Assembly: GCF_025502585.1 (NCBI RefSeq)
Contig: NZ_CP106679.1
Location: 4,309,501-4,373,500 of the forward strand
Direction of reading: 5' to 3'
Source: Reichenbachiella agarivorans
GTDB taxonomy: Bacteria; Bacteroidota; Bacteroidia; Cytophagales; Cyclobacteriaceae
DNA length: 64,000 nucleotides
Shown: one piece after another, positions 7,633-16,931 of the stretch
Layout of the letters: each line of letters begins with the position of its first letter
Numbering within the stretch: position 1 is the first letter of the stretch
Program-made: the position numbers and the translations under genes
The notes under the pieces: model-generated
The model's database searches: none
Seen by the model: only the letters and a program-made list of their open reading frames with translations
Told to the model about the DNA's origin: nothing

Positions 7633-9483
7633 TTATCTGACATTTCCTGTTCTATCGATGACTTTGTAGGCGACTTCACCAGGCCCTATGGTATCCATTT
7701 TATCCTCTGCTACAAAATAAAAGATGGTCTCCTTCACAATGTCGTTGAGCTTGACCTGAACTGGCTGACGGGGAGCATCTATATGATTAATCCATTTCAC
7801 CTTTCCAGAAAAGTCAGTAGACACTGCCAGCATGTTGTGATGTGGCTTTTCAGTGACGCTGTATAGATAGGCTGTCACCATGCCACTTTGCGCAGGTACA
7901 AATGCCCCATAAACCAACAAATCTGATTTGTCATAATTGAATGATTTTAGGGTGATCTTCTCCTTCCACACAATCTGTCTAGCATTGTTGACCTTGGCGA
8001 TGAAACCGTGATCTACTTTGTCTTTAAAATCAATACCTATGACATAGGTATTGGATGAATCGTCCTTCATGGTAGCCACCGTATAGAAATCACTCAGGTA
8101 TCTGGTGGCGTATACACCGTCTTCTCTTGGTGCCAAATACAAGGAATCTTTACCATCCACACTCACGCCCCATTTACTTTTCAAGTCAACGGCTTGGTGT
8201 TTCTTTTCCCATATCTCTTTGTTGGTCTTGACAAAGGTTTCCATTTTTTGTCTCAACTTGATCAAACCAAAATCTCCACCATACTCACCTTCAACTAGAC
8301 TGGCATATTTCTTTTTTCCTACAGTAATGTAAGGCTCTACCAGTGTCGCAGCATTTTTCCCGATTCCATCTAAGATGTGAATTAGGCTGTCTGTGATTTC
8401 CAATTGATAATCAATATCCATTTCATCTTCTATTCTTGGATTTTGCAGTGGTTTGGTGATGAAATCAAACAAGTTCAATCCGATTTGGATATTGAAAAGT
8501 TTCTCTGGCAATGGATTGTTATCCAGATCATGCATCTCTCTAATCAAGCTGTGATCTATTTTGGTATTCAACGTTTCAAAACGCACAGTAGCCAATCCAT
8601 TCATTGATTCGCCTTGTGCTTTCAGTTTCTTATCAAAATCCACCAACTCTTGCTTCAAAGTCAACACGTCTCTTTCTATTGTCTTGAAACTCGATTCTGC
8701 CCATGTGCCATAATCCCATGCTTCTACATCATTGGCATAGAAATTCACCTCCGAAAGACCGTCCTTTCCATAACTACGAATTTGCTTGAGTTCCAACTCT
8801 GGGCTGTAGCCTTTTACTCCAGTCAAACTCACCGCTTCACGGACTTTATTGAAGGCATTTCTCACATCAGACATATAGGTAATCATCAAGTCCAAAGTAT
8901 CCATTTGAGGTTTGTGTGCATGCACCAAAAATTCTTTTTCCTGACTATGGTTCTTGACAATATTTGCGTAACTCGATTTACAAAATGTATAATTAGAGTT
9001 GATTACGTAGAGATTTTTATAAATCTGTCTTGCATTGCTCACAATATTGGAAGTTGCCTTGATTTTGTTATCCAAATCCAACTGTACATCAGAGAGTTTG
9101 ATTCCAAAATCTCCAGTCCTCAAGTCACGGCGGTAGTACATTTGGTAAAACTCATCATTTTTCTTAAGCTCCTTTTCATCTATCAAGGTTTTGGCTATGA
9201 CCAAATACTTGAGTGATGAATCTGCCGCTTCCAAAATGGCTGTCGAATCTTTCACCAAGTGATACCCCGCTACAAGCTCTTCATAATACAATCCCATTCG
9301 CAGGTTGGGGTTGGCCTCTGTTGCCTTCTTTTTATCAGACAAATAACTACGAAGCATAGGAATAGCTGTATCGTAATTTTTGGCCTCTAATAGTGCAAAG
9401 ATGTCTTTGTATTTTTGAGCCTGCACCTGTTGAAACACGGTACAGCATAAAAGGATTAAAATTGATTTTGTAAATTTTGACAT
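7633..9483 (-). CDS. Exported protein of unknown function (helical N-terminal part, beta-rich C-terminal part)
   Basis: No named family recognised. The 616-residue protein starts with a signal peptide (MSKFTKSILILLCCTVFQQV, cleavage near QAQ), so it is periplasmic or surface-located. Residues about 22-90 resemble tetratricopeptide-like helices (YDTAIPMLRSYLSDKK), and the middle is long and helical. The last 170 residues have repeating beta segments (YVIGIDFKDKVDHGFIAKV, AVSTDFSGKVKWINHIDAP) like blades of a small propeller. It is the first gene of a two-gene leftward unit with the 153-residue lipoprotein. An envelope scaffold or sensor role would be speculation. Confidence 0.7.
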   Translation of the reverse strand: MSKFTKSILILLCCTVFQQVQAQKYKDIFALLEAKNYDTAIPMLRSYLSDKKKATEANPNLRMGLYYEELVAGYHLVKDSTAILEAADSSLKYLVIAKTLIDEKELKKNDEFYQMYYRRDLRTGDFGIKLSDVQLDLDNKIKATSNIVSNARQIYKNLYVINSNYTFCKSSYANIVKNHSQEKEFLVHAHKPQMDTLDLMITYMSDVRNAFNKVREAVSLTGVKGYSPELELKQIRSYGKDGLSEVNFYANDVEAWDYGTWAESSFKTIERDVLTLKQELVDFDKKLKAQGESMNGLATVRFETLNTKIDHSLIREMHDLDNNPLPEKLFNIQIGLNLFDFITKPLQNPRIEDEMDIDYQLEITDSLIHILDGIGKNAATLVEPYITVGKKKYASLVEGEYGGDFGLIKLRQKMETFVKTNKEIWEKKHQAVDLKSKWGVSVDGKDSLYLAPREDGVYATRYLSDFYTVATMKDDSSNTYVIGIDFKDKVDHGFIAKVNNARQIVWKEKITLKSFNYDKSDLLVYGAFVPAQSGMVTAYLYSVTEKPHHNMLAVSTDFSGKVKWINHIDAPRQPVQVKLNDIVKETIFYFVAEDKMDTIGPGEVAYKVIDRTGNVR

Positions 9484-9561
9484 ACGTCTATGATTTTTCT
9501 CTATTTAAGAAATTGACTTCTTGTTAGTTAACAAATGCTTTCTGCATTCAAAGCATGAAAT

Positions 9562-9587
9562 TATGGATTTTCCACGCAAAAACCATA
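9562..9587 (-). terminator. Weak hairpin after tex
   Basis: TATGGATTTT (9562-9571) faces AAAAACCATA (9578-9587) with one mismatch, 20-45 bases beyond the tex stop. A second 7-bp stem, ATGCTTT/AAAGCAT, lies at 9535-9556. Termination is plausible but the stems are modest. Confidence 0.35.
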
Positions 9588-9608
9588 GAATGTTGAACTA
9601 ACGAAGGT

Positions 9609-11852
9609 TTAGCCATTAAATTTCCCTTTCAACATGGCTAATTTTGATTGCAAATCTCCTTCCGGTTCATTTTGCTTGGCTTGCTTCTTTTCATTTCGGT
9701 TGGCTGGTGCCTTGCCAAAAGGATCAGATTTGAGTGAAAGAGAGATTCTTTTCTGTGCTGCATTGATTTCTGTGACTGTCACTTGCACTTGCTGTTGGAT
9801 CTTCACAACCTGTGATGGATCACTCACAAAATTGTCAGACAAATGACTCACGTGTACCAACCCATCCTGGTGTACGCCAATATCCACAAATGCTCCAAAC
9901 TTAGTGATGTTGGTTACGATCCCAGGCAGTTTCATCCCGATTTTCAAATCTGAGATCTCATTGACTCCTTCTTGAAAAGAAAACACTTCATATTTCTCTC
10001 TAGGGTCTCTGCCAGGTTTGTCCAATTCGCTCAAGATATCCTCCAAAGTAGGCAGCCCTACTTCTTCGGTGATGTATGCCTTAGGATTGATTTTAGACCT
10101 CAAGGCAGGGTCAGACACCAAGTTCTCCACAGAACTTGACAAGTCTTTAGCCATTTGTTCGACCAAGCGATATCTCTCAGGGTGAACGGCACTTCTATCC
10201 AGTACATTTTGACCATTTCGAATACGGAGAAATCCCGCTGCTTGTTCAAATGCTTTATCCCCCATTCTGGCAACTTTCTTGAGCTCTTCTCGGCTCTGAA
10301 ATGGCCCATTCGCCTCTCTGTGTTTGATGATGTTCTCTGCCAGTTGTGGCCCCAACCCTGAAACATAAGTCAACAGTTGTTTGCTGGCAGTATTCAACTC
10401 TACACCTACACGGTTCACACAGCTACCTACTACTTCGTCCAGTGAGCCTTTCAAAGCTGTCTGATCGACATCATGCTGGTACTGACCTACACCGATAGAT
10501 TTTGCATCGATCTTTACCAGTTCTGCCAAAGGATCCATCATTCTGCGTCCGATTGAAACCGATCCTCTTACCGTCACGTCCTGATCAGGAAACTCGTCTC
10601 TTGCTACCTCAGAGGCAGAATAGATCGAAGCACCACTCTCATTGACCATCGCGATGATGATCTTGCTGTCCAAGCCCAATGAACGAACAAAAGCCTCTGT
10701 CTCCCTACTTGCCGTGCCATTACCAATAGCAATGGCTTCAATGTTGTGCCGCTCTACGAGCATTTTCAATACTGCCCCAGACTCTCTGGTTTTGTTTTGT
10801 GGCTGGTTGGGATAGATGGCTTCAAACTCCAAGAGCTTTCCTTGACTATCCAAGCATACGACCTTGCACCCAGTCCTAAAGCCTGGATCTACCGCCATGA
10901 CGTTTTTTTGACCCAAAGCAGGTGCCAACAACAACTGACGCAGGTTGTCCGAGAAGACATCAATTGCCTCCTGATCAGCTATTTTCTTTGACTCCACACG
11001 TGCCTCTGTCTCCATTGAGGGTTTCAACAATCGCTTGTAGGCATCCTTCAAAGCGATTTCGACTTGTTGACCACAAGCGTTTTGACTGTTCAGTACTTTA
11101 TTTTCGATGGATTTGATCGCCAATGACTCCTCTGGACAGATGTCCAAAGACAAGATCATTTCCTTCTCTCCTCTTCTCATGGCCAACAGCCGGTGCGAAG
11201 GGATTTTTTTGAGTGGCTCATCCCATTCGAAGTAATCTTTGTATTTCTGTCCTTCCTCTTCTTTGCCTTTCATCACGGTGGATTTGACCACACCCTGCTC
11301 CATGAATAGCTTACGTAGCGAGGCTCTGACCTCACTATTTTCATTGATCCACTCTGCAATAATGTCTCGCGCGCCTTGTAGTGCCTGTGCGACATCTGCG
11401 ACATCCTTTTCTTCGCTGATGTATTTCTCAGCAGCCAACTCAGGATCATCCATTCCTTGCTTGAAAATCAATTCTGCCAATGGCTCCAAACCTTTTTCTT
11501 TGGCAATGGATGCTTTGGTTTTTCTCTTAGGCTTGTATGGCAAGTAAATATCCTCTAGCACTGCCATGGTAGCAGCTGCTTCTATTTTCTTCTTTAGCTC
11601 AGGTGTCAATTTGCCTTGCTCCTCGATAGATTTCAAGATCGCCTCTCTTCTTTTGTCCAGATCGCGCAATTGCTGAATCCTATCCTTGACATCTCCAATC
11701 TGCACTTCATCCATGCTACCTGTCATTTCCTTTCGGTATCGAGAGATAAAAGGAACCGTACCTCCTTCGTCCAACAGTGTGATAACAGCTGCCACTTTAC
11801 TATTGGCAAGATTTAATTCCGAAGCGATGATTGCTATGTGTTGTTGACTCAT
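9609..11852 (-). CDS. tex: Tex-family RNA-binding transcription accessory protein
   Basis: Nucleic-acid-binding protein that associates with the transcription machinery. At 747 residues it is close to the usual length. In order: the helical Tex N-terminal region (about 1-310, with the conserved PFISRYRKEMTGSMDEVQI), a YqgF/RNase-H-like domain (VMAVDPGFRTGCKVVCLD, about 318), helix-hairpin-helix motifs (YVSGLGPQLAENIIKHR, about 492), and an S1 RNA-binding domain (GIVTNITKFGAFVDIGVHQD, about 640-705) with a short charged tail. It stands alone, divergent from the TlpA-like gene; its ATG at 11852 lies in a normal 129-base intergenic gap. Confidence 0.97.
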   Translation of the reverse strand: MSQQHIAIIASELNLANSKVAAVITLLDEGGTVPFISRYRKEMTGSMDEVQIGDVKDRIQQLRDLDKRREAILKSIEEQGKLTPELKKKIEAAATMAVLEDIYLPYKPKRKTKASIAKEKGLEPLAELIFKQGMDDPELAAEKYISEEKDVADVAQALQGARDIIAEWINENSEVRASLRKLFMEQGVVKSTVMKGKEEEGQKYKDYFEWDEPLKKIPSHRLLAMRRGEKEMILSLDICPEESLAIKSIENKVLNSQNACGQQVEIALKDAYKRLLKPSMETEARVESKKIADQEAIDVFSDNLRQLLLAPALGQKNVMAVDPGFRTGCKVVCLDSQGKLLEFEAIYPNQPQNKTRESGAVLKMLVERHNIEAIAIGNGTASRETEAFVRSLGLDSKIIIAMVNESGASIYSASEVARDEFPDQDVTVRGSVSIGRRMMDPLAELVKIDAKSIGVGQYQHDVDQTALKGSLDEVVGSCVNRVGVELNTASKQLLTYVSGLGPQLAENIIKHREANGPFQSREELKKVARMGDKAFEQAAGFLRIRNGQNVLDRSAVHPERYRLVEQMAKDLSSSVENLVSDPALRSKINPKAYITEEVGLPTLEDILSELDKPGRDPREKYEVFSFQEGVNEISDLKIGMKLPGIVTNITKFGAFVDIGVHQDGLVHVSHLSDNFVSDPSQVVKIQQQVQVTVTEINAAQKRISLSLKSDPFGKAPANRNEKKQAKQNEPEGDLQSKLAMLKGKFNG

Positions 11853-11981
11853 TGAACTCTATTGATTAACTGAATATTTTTATTTTGGGGAGTCAAAAGT
11901 AAATGGTTAAGGGAATTAATTTGTGTTCTGAATTGTCTTAATTCCGAAATATTTATCCACAATGTGTAATCATCGGTCTAT

Positions 11982-12569
11982 ATGAAAATCAAGAAGGAAA
12001 TTAGAGAATGGGGCATCATGATTACCCTCTTCGGTGCACTCTATTTCACGGGCTACTACAAGGACGTGGCGGGCTTTTTACAGCGTATGATTCTGGAAAC
12101 TCGTTTGCTTCAACCAAATATCATCGATGATGAAAACAAAGTGGCAGACTACCAATTCACCCTCATGGATGAAAGTGGTCAACAGGTGGATTTTAGCAGT
12201 TTTCGGGGCAAAACTGTATTCCTCAACTTTTGGGCGACATGGTGTCCTCCCTGTATCGCCGAGATGCCAGATATCAATGCTTTGCATGATGAGGTCAAGG
12301 GTAAAAACATCGACTTTGTGATGATCAGCCTGGACGATGATTTCAATACCGCCAAGGCATTCAAAACCAAGAAAAATTACACCTTCCCAGTTTACACATT
12401 GGTATCAAAAAGACCTGATGTATTTGCTAATCAGTCGATACCCACTACTTTCGTGATTGCTCCAGATGGTAAAATCATCGCTGAAAAAAGTGGGATGGCC
12501 AAATACAACACTGAGGACTTTAGAAATTTCCTCATTACAACATCCAAAAACGAGACACTAGTTTATTAG
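11982..12569 (+). CDS. TlpA/ResA-like membrane-anchored thiol-disulfide protein
   Basis: Thioredoxin-fold protein facing the periplasm, 195 residues. Residues about 10-28 (WGIMITLFGALYFTGYY) form an uncleaved membrane anchor. The active site is WCPPC (Trp87, Cys88, Cys91), followed by the TlpA-type continuation IAEMP. The cis-proline loop is SIPTTFVI (about 147-154). Proteins of this class reduce disulfides during cytochrome c maturation or redox repair. No cytochrome genes are adjacent, so the partner is unknown. It is read away from tex; the next gene (12632) is 62 bases on and may be co-transcribed. Confidence 0.9.
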   Translation: MKIKKEIREWGIMITLFGALYFTGYYKDVAGFLQRMILETRLLQPNIIDDENKVADYQFTLMDESGQQVDFSSFRGKTVFLNFWATWCPPCIAEMPDINALHDEVKGKNIDFVMISLDDDFNTAKAFKTKKNYTFPVYTLVSKRPDVFANQSIPTTFVIAPDGKIIAEKSGMAKYNTEDFRNFLITTSKNETLVY

Positions 12570-12583
12570 AACCAAGACAAAAG

Positions 12584-12603
12584 GTTGACTGCTGGCAGTC
12601 GAC
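12584..12603. repeat. Short perfect hairpin between two rightward genes
   Basis: GTTGACTGC pairs with GCAGTCGAC (one G-T wobble) around a two-base turn. No U-tract follows directly. It resembles the other GTCAAC/GTCGAC-type inverted repeat at 26617-26640. Confidence 0.5.
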
Positions 12604-12631
12604 TATCAATAATTACTTTTTAACTTTCCCT

Positions 12632-13006
12632 ATGATCGAAACCATTCTACCTGCTATCACTGCCCTCATCGGTACGACCATTGGAGGATTGCTGGCTTTC
12701 TTAGTCCAGAAGAAACAGTTTCAGCATGAGCTGGACAAACTTAAACTTCAAAACAAAACGGAGTTTATGGCCGAAGAAACCGTCAAGCACTTCCTCAACC
12801 ATAAGACCTACACAGACCGCTCATTTGATGTGATCAAAAAACATCTCGGTGGGTTTGATGATGATGAACTCAGAAAAATACTGGTTCGTGCTGGAGCAAT
12901 CAGAGACTACAGAGATGACGGCTCAGAATGGTGGCGTTTGCTCTCCCGCATGGATGAATACATCGAGAAGAAAACAAGTAAGAAACAACTTGAGAGAGTC
13001 AATTAA
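12632..13006 (+). CDS. Small single-pass membrane protein of unknown function
   Basis: The 124-residue protein has one hydrophobic segment at the N-terminus (ILPAITALIGTTIGGLLAFL, residues 5-24), then a basic coiled-coil-like stretch (QKKQFQHELDKLKLQNKTEF) and a compact acidic/basic domain ending in lysines. The C-terminal half (HFLNHKTYTDRSFDVIKKHL to EWWRLLSRMDEYI) resembles a small winged-helix-like fold, but I cannot assign it to a family. It is read in the same direction as the TlpA-like gene, 62 bases downstream across a small hairpin. Coding is supported by its length, the plausible membrane anchor and an ATG start. Confidence 0.65.
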   Translation: MIETILPAITALIGTTIGGLLAFLVQKKQFQHELDKLKLQNKTEFMAEETVKHFLNHKTYTDRSFDVIKKHLGGFDDDELRKILVRAGAIRDYRDDGSEWWRLLSRMDEYIEKKTSKKQLERVN

Positions 13007-13165
13007 TTTCTGAATCTATGCAAAAAACAGCAGGTTCAAAGGTCGAAAAAAGTTTGTAAGGACACAAACCTTGGCGTATCATGGTAGTAATCTGACATAG
13101 TAGGGTTATGCCTAGTCAAAAAATTAACTTATTGATTTTCAGCTTTTCACTTTCAAACCGCTGAC

Positions 13166-13822
13166 TCATTTCTTTTTGATCTGAACCGTCTTTTGACCGA
13201 AAACAGTCGTGACCTTCAAAAAATAAATACCTGCTTGGGCTTTGTGTAGTTCTGCTGAGAGAATCAGTTCGGCTTCTAGGTTGGAACCAGGATTGCCAGA
13301 CACCAAAGTCCCGCCCCTGATGTCTTGTAATTGATAACTCAAGATCTCTTCACTTGAGATATGAATGTTTCCTTTCGTGGGATTGGGATACACGAGAAAA
13401 TCTTTCCCGTGATCGCCTACCACAAATACGGAAGGGCTATGGCTAAAACTGCCATCCTCAGCAATCAACTTTAAGCGATAGCTTCTATTGAGATTGTGGG
13501 TTGACAAAGGGTAATAAAGCTGCTTGTTTTGATAGACACTACTCGTTATCAATTCCAAACTTACAAATTCCTTCTCAGACGCAGATTTTACTTCGATTAC
13601 GTATTCCTTGACTCCTGGGATTTCATTCCAGTGGAGTTGCAGACCATGCACATGATCTGTGATTTCAAAAGCCAAATTGGTCTGATCAATTCGCCCTGCC
13701 AATTGCTCCCAAACAAAATTATCTATCTTCAGATTCCGATTCAGTACAATAACTTTATGAGAATGAGCTTCAAACGAAGCTATCTGAGTCACAAACACCA
13801 ATACCAACAACAATCTCAACAT
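13166..13822 (-). CDS. Secreted protein with T9SS C-terminal sorting domain
   Basis: Exported protein of 218 residues. A short signal peptide (MLRLLLVLVFVTQIASFEA) is followed by a fibronectin-III-like region (about 40-130: LQLHWNEIPGVKEYVIEVKS). The last 85 residues are a type A sorting domain: DFLVYPNPTKGNIHIS starts it, and GIYFLKVTTVFGQKTVQIKK ends it. Such domains direct proteins through the type IX secretion system, after which they are cut off. The cargo portion is small, so it may be an adhesin or a remnant of a larger protein. It lies 154 bases to the left of another T9SS gene in the same direction. Confidence 0.82.
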   Translation of the reverse strand: MLRLLLVLVFVTQIASFEAHSHKVIVLNRNLKIDNFVWEQLAGRIDQTNLAFEITDHVHGLQLHWNEIPGVKEYVIEVKSASEKEFVSLELITSSVYQNKQLYYPLSTHNLNRSYRLKLIAEDGSFSHSPSVFVVGDHGKDFLVYPNPTKGNIHISSEEILSYQLQDIRGGTLVSGNPGSNLEAELILSAELHKAQAGIYFLKVTTVFGQKTVQIKKK

Positions 13823-13976
13823 ATCTATCTCTAAAAAACTAATTATTCACTGTTAAGCAAGCAACATACATACGGCAAAAACATTGCCAAGAGCTAAGTA
13901 AAACACTAATGCATTCTCTTAATTTTATTTTTAAGCAAAACGGCTATTATTGCGTAAAATCCCAAAAAGAGAAAAT

Positions 13977-15146
13977 CTATTCCTTTACTAGATTGATTGT
14001 TACCATACCACTTGGCGTGTACAAGGACAACATGTATCTACCTGACTGAGCTGACATCAAATAGAGAGACACATGTTGCTCTAGGGTATGACTATCCAAA
14101 ACTGTTTCGCTGAGGACTGCTTTTCCAGACAAATTATAGAGTTCGAAAGCATTGACATCACCACCATTGAGATATATCTGTCCATTAGTTGGATTGGGAT
14201 ACACCGAGTAGACATTGCTCGCTCTCATTCCTGTTTGCACAACTGCACTGTACTCAAACCCTCCATCAAAATCGATTTGTTTCAAACGATACATAACAGT
14301 CTCATGGCTGACTGGTATTGCATAACTATATTGCTGCATTGTATTGCTTGTACCATTGCCCTCTACAAAACCTATGGTATAAAAATCATCGTCAGATGAC
14401 TCCTTCCTTTGGATTTCAAAACCCTCATTGTTGATTTCAGAAGCTGTCTCCCAAACCAGCATTTGTTCATCATCACTTTCTAGACATTTGAAATAAGTAA
14501 ACTCTACAGGCAATGGGCTTCCTGCCATTTCTGTATTCAAATTAACCTCTTCACCATCGTAGGTTACAATACCTCCATCGTCCACATATCCTCCATTGGC
14601 CACCACTGTTCCTCCGTCCTCAATGTCCAGTGTAGAGCCCTCTTCTGCTATCATTTGACCCTCTATCCATAAACCGCCTTCACCCTCTATGGTCATGTGC
14701 CCATATTCTTCATTGACAAAATCACCTCCAACTGTTATAGATCCATTATTCGTATCTGGTTGATTAAAAATAAACCACCCTCCATTGTTAAAATTTTGCC
14801 CTACATCCAGTGAAGCACCTGTATTGACGGTCAGTTCCCCCGTAGCATCAATATTCAATTCTCCCGTTACAGTAAGGTTACCATTAATTATCAAAGTACC
14901 ATACACTGCAAAATCACCATTAATCGTTACGTCACCATTGATAGTGAATGTGTACAACCATCTTACACTATGATTACCCACGTAACTACATACATCTCCG
15001 AGAACATTATTTTGATTCGTAAATCTTCTAGAACCATCTGGATTTGGACAGGCTGCACTGAGATGCATCATGTTGAGAAAAAATACAAAACTTAGAGATA
15101 TTAGAATTTTAACAACTGGAGGTATTGATAGATAGCTAGTTTTCAT
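13977..15146 (-). CDS. Secreted beta-solenoid-like protein with T9SS sorting domain
   Basis: Exported protein of 389 residues. After the signal peptide (cleavage near LSAA, about residue 32) comes a repeating segment with short Gly/Asn/Thr-rich beta rungs (about 65-180: TINGDVTINGDFAVYGTLII, then NGNLTVTGELNIDATGELTV), expected to form a parallel beta-solenoid. Residues about 205-300 are a domain common in T9SS cargo (PVEFTYFKCLESDDEQMLVW, NEGFEIQRK, YRLKQIDFDG). The end is a type A sorting domain (VYSVYPNPTNGQIYLNG to the C-terminus). It probably acts as a surface adhesin or matrix protein. It is transcribed leftward from a promoter region shared with the divergent tetR gene. Confidence 0.85.
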   Translation of the reverse strand: MKTSYLSIPPVVKILISLSFVFFLNMMHLSAACPNPDGSRRFTNQNNVLGDVCSYVGNHSVRWLYTFTINGDVTINGDFAVYGTLIINGNLTVTGELNIDATGELTVNTGASLDVGQNFNNGGWFIFNQPDTNNGSITVGGDFVNEEYGHMTIEGEGGLWIEGQMIAEEGSTLDIEDGGTVVANGGYVDDGGIVTYDGEEVNLNTEMAGSPLPVEFTYFKCLESDDEQMLVWETASEINNEGFEIQRKESSDDDFYTIGFVEGNGTSNTMQQYSYAIPVSHETVMYRLKQIDFDGGFEYSAVVQTGMRASNVYSVYPNPTNGQIYLNGGDVNAFELYNLSGKAVLSETVLDSHTLEQHVSLYLMSAQSGRYMLSLYTPSGMVTINLVKE

Positions 15147-15253
15147 GTTGATTGTATGATAATCGATTGTTGCAATTGACTTAAACCAAAATTAAACCGT
15201 CCATTCAGTCCAAAAAATAAGGCATTCACCTAAAGTTACTTTTAAGAAAATTC

Positions 15254-15271
15254 TTGGTATACCAATTGGTA
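15254..15271. promoter_or_regulatory. Probable TetR operator: three alternating TTGGTA half-sites
   Basis: TTGGTA, TACCAA and TTGGTA follow each other without spacing, giving a perfect 12-bp palindrome TACCAATTGGTA (15260-15271) that overlaps a second palindrome GGTATACC (15256-15263). It ends 30 bases before the tetR start, which fits autoregulation. Confidence 0.65.
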
Positions 15272-15301
15272 CAATATTGAAAATTGACTAACATTACAGA
15301 C

Positions 15302-15901
15302 ATGACATTGACCAAAGCCGCCAAAACAACCCAATACATCATAGAGACAGTAGCTCCCTACTTCAACAAGCACGGCTACACAGGCACGAGTCTATCAGAT
15401 ATCACCAAGGCTACTGGTCTGACAAAAGGCGCCATTTATGGCAATTTTGAAAACAAAGAGGACTTAGCTATCCAAGCATTTAACTATACGGTTAAGACTC
15501 GATTGTGGCCTGTCATCGAAACCATCAATGCTCAAAACACAGGTTTAAAAAAATTAAAAGCATTGACTAATTTCTATAGGAATTACTACGATCATGTATC
15601 AGAGTATGGTGGTTGCCCGGTACTCAATGTGGGTGTGGACTCCCTCAACCACAACAATGCCCTCTACAACCGAGTGGTCTCGGTCATTCAAAAAATGACT
15701 CAAGGCATTATAGATGTCATCGAACAGGCTCAGCAGGAAGGCAGCATCAAAAGCAACCTAGATGCTAGCTCCTACGCCAAGAAAATATATGCTCAAATAC
15801 AAGGAAGTGTTTTCCTTGCCATCATCAGCAAATCCAATGAAAATATGCAATCCATGATGGATCACATTGATCAGATGATCGATCAAGAAATGAGAATCTA
15901 A
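15302..15901 (+). CDS. TetR/AcrR-family transcriptional regulator
   Basis: Repressor of 199 residues. The N-terminal helix-turn-helix is clear (GYTGTSLSDITKATGLTKGA followed by IYGNFENKEDL, about residues 25-60), the standard TetR DNA-binding domain. The C-terminal ligand domain carries GGCPVLNVGVDS, typical of the LmrA/YxaF-like branch. A TTG codon at 15284 would extend it by six residues; the ATG at 15302 is preferred. It is followed 40 bases later by an alpha/beta hydrolase gene in the same direction, the usual arrangement of a repressor with its target enzyme. A palindromic operator lies just upstream. Confidence 0.92.
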   Translation: MTLTKAAKTTQYIIETVAPYFNKHGYTGTSLSDITKATGLTKGAIYGNFENKEDLAIQAFNYTVKTRLWPVIETINAQNTGLKKLKALTNFYRNYYDHVSEYGGCPVLNVGVDSLNHNNALYNRVVSVIQKMTQGIIDVIEQAQQEGSIKSNLDASSYAKKIYAQIQGSVFLAIISKSNENMQSMMDHIDQMIDQEMRI

Positions 15902-15941
15902 AAAAATTTACTTTAAAATATACCTATCAGTATATAATATT

Positions 15942-16811
15942 ATGAAAAAATTGATCAAACTCTATTTCCAAACACTATCTTTTATCTCCCCTTCATTGGC
16001 TGCTGGACAGGCATTCAACCTGTTTCAAATCCCAATAAACAAAAAAATAAGAACCAAAGAGCAAGCTTTTTTCGACTCAGTTGATTCGTTTGACATCAAC
16101 TGGGAGATAGAGAATATCCAATGTTACGAACTAGGCCCAAAGGACGGCTCACTTGTCATCATGGTACATGGCTGGGAGTCCAATGCCGCCAGCATGTCAG
16201 GTATCGCCAAGGAATTGGCCGTCGCAGGACATAGAACTGTCCTGTTCAACCTGCCTGCACATGGGTTTTCAAAATTGAAACGCACCAACCTCAAAATGTG
16301 CCAAGAGGCGCTACTGACAGTATTGCAGCATCTCGACCCTCAGATGCCCTTTTCGGTGGTGTCTCATTCGTTTGGTTCTGCGGTCACCTCCTATGCCCTC
16401 GCCAAATCTTCCTACCAAGTAGATCATCTGGTCTTCTTAACCACACCCAATAAAATTGAAGATGTATTCTTAGAATTCGCAAACTTCATCGGACTCAGCA
16501 CCAAGGCACACCACAAAACACTCCACATGGCAGAAGCCATCCTCCAAGAGCCCATCTCCAACCTCACTGTAGCTCACTTGGGACAATTCATCAATTCAAA
16601 AAATCTACTAATCATCCACGACAAGACAGACAAAGTCATCAGCCAAGAAAAATCAATCGCAGTATCACAAGCTTGGCTAGACTCAAAACTGGATCTAATC
16701 GACAAAACAGGGCACTACCGTATGCTCTGGGATAAAAATGTGATACAAAAAGTCAGTAATCAATTGACTGCCAGCCAGACAATCAATACCCAAAAGGAAC
16801 TAATCCCCTGA
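15942..16811 (+). CDS. Alpha/beta hydrolase
   Basis: Soluble hydrolase of 289 residues, probably an esterase. The oxyanion-hole region is VHGWES (about 75-80). The nucleophile elbow is SHSFG with Ser143 as the expected catalytic serine. The acid is Asp227 or Asp230 in IIHDKTDKVI, and the base is His258 in TGHYRML, giving a complete triad in the expected order. There is no convincing cleavable signal peptide. It lies 40 bases after a TetR regulator and is probably controlled by it, so the substrate may be related to the regulator's inducer (a xenobiotic or fatty ester is possible). Substrate unknown. Confidence 0.88.
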   Translation: MKKLIKLYFQTLSFISPSLAAGQAFNLFQIPINKKIRTKEQAFFDSVDSFDINWEIENIQCYELGPKDGSLVIMVHGWESNAASMSGIAKELAVAGHRTVLFNLPAHGFSKLKRTNLKMCQEALLTVLQHLDPQMPFSVVSHSFGSAVTSYALAKSSYQVDHLVFLTTPNKIEDVFLEFANFIGLSTKAHHKTLHMAEAILQEPISNLTVAHLGQFINSKNLLIIHDKTDKVISQEKSIAVSQAWLDSKLDLIDKTGHYRMLWDKNVIQKVSNQLTASQTINTQKELIP

Positions 16812-16931
16812 CCCCCTCGTCAGAAACATAATGTCAAGCTTGGTCATTTGATCCAAAATCATAAACTGACATACACTATTATTATCGGCTAACGGTTATA
16901 ATAGAGTTATGTAAATAAAAATGTTAGTGTT

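Noticed and set aside
8614-9216. 200-codon plus-strand frame
   Set aside because: It lies antisense within the 616-residue exported protein gene, starts at no sensible site and its translation is rich in Cys, Ile and His without domains: a shadow frame.
13166-15146. One split gene from two adjacent T9SS proteins
   Set aside because: Each has its own signal peptide, stop codon and complete sorting domain, so they are separate genes.
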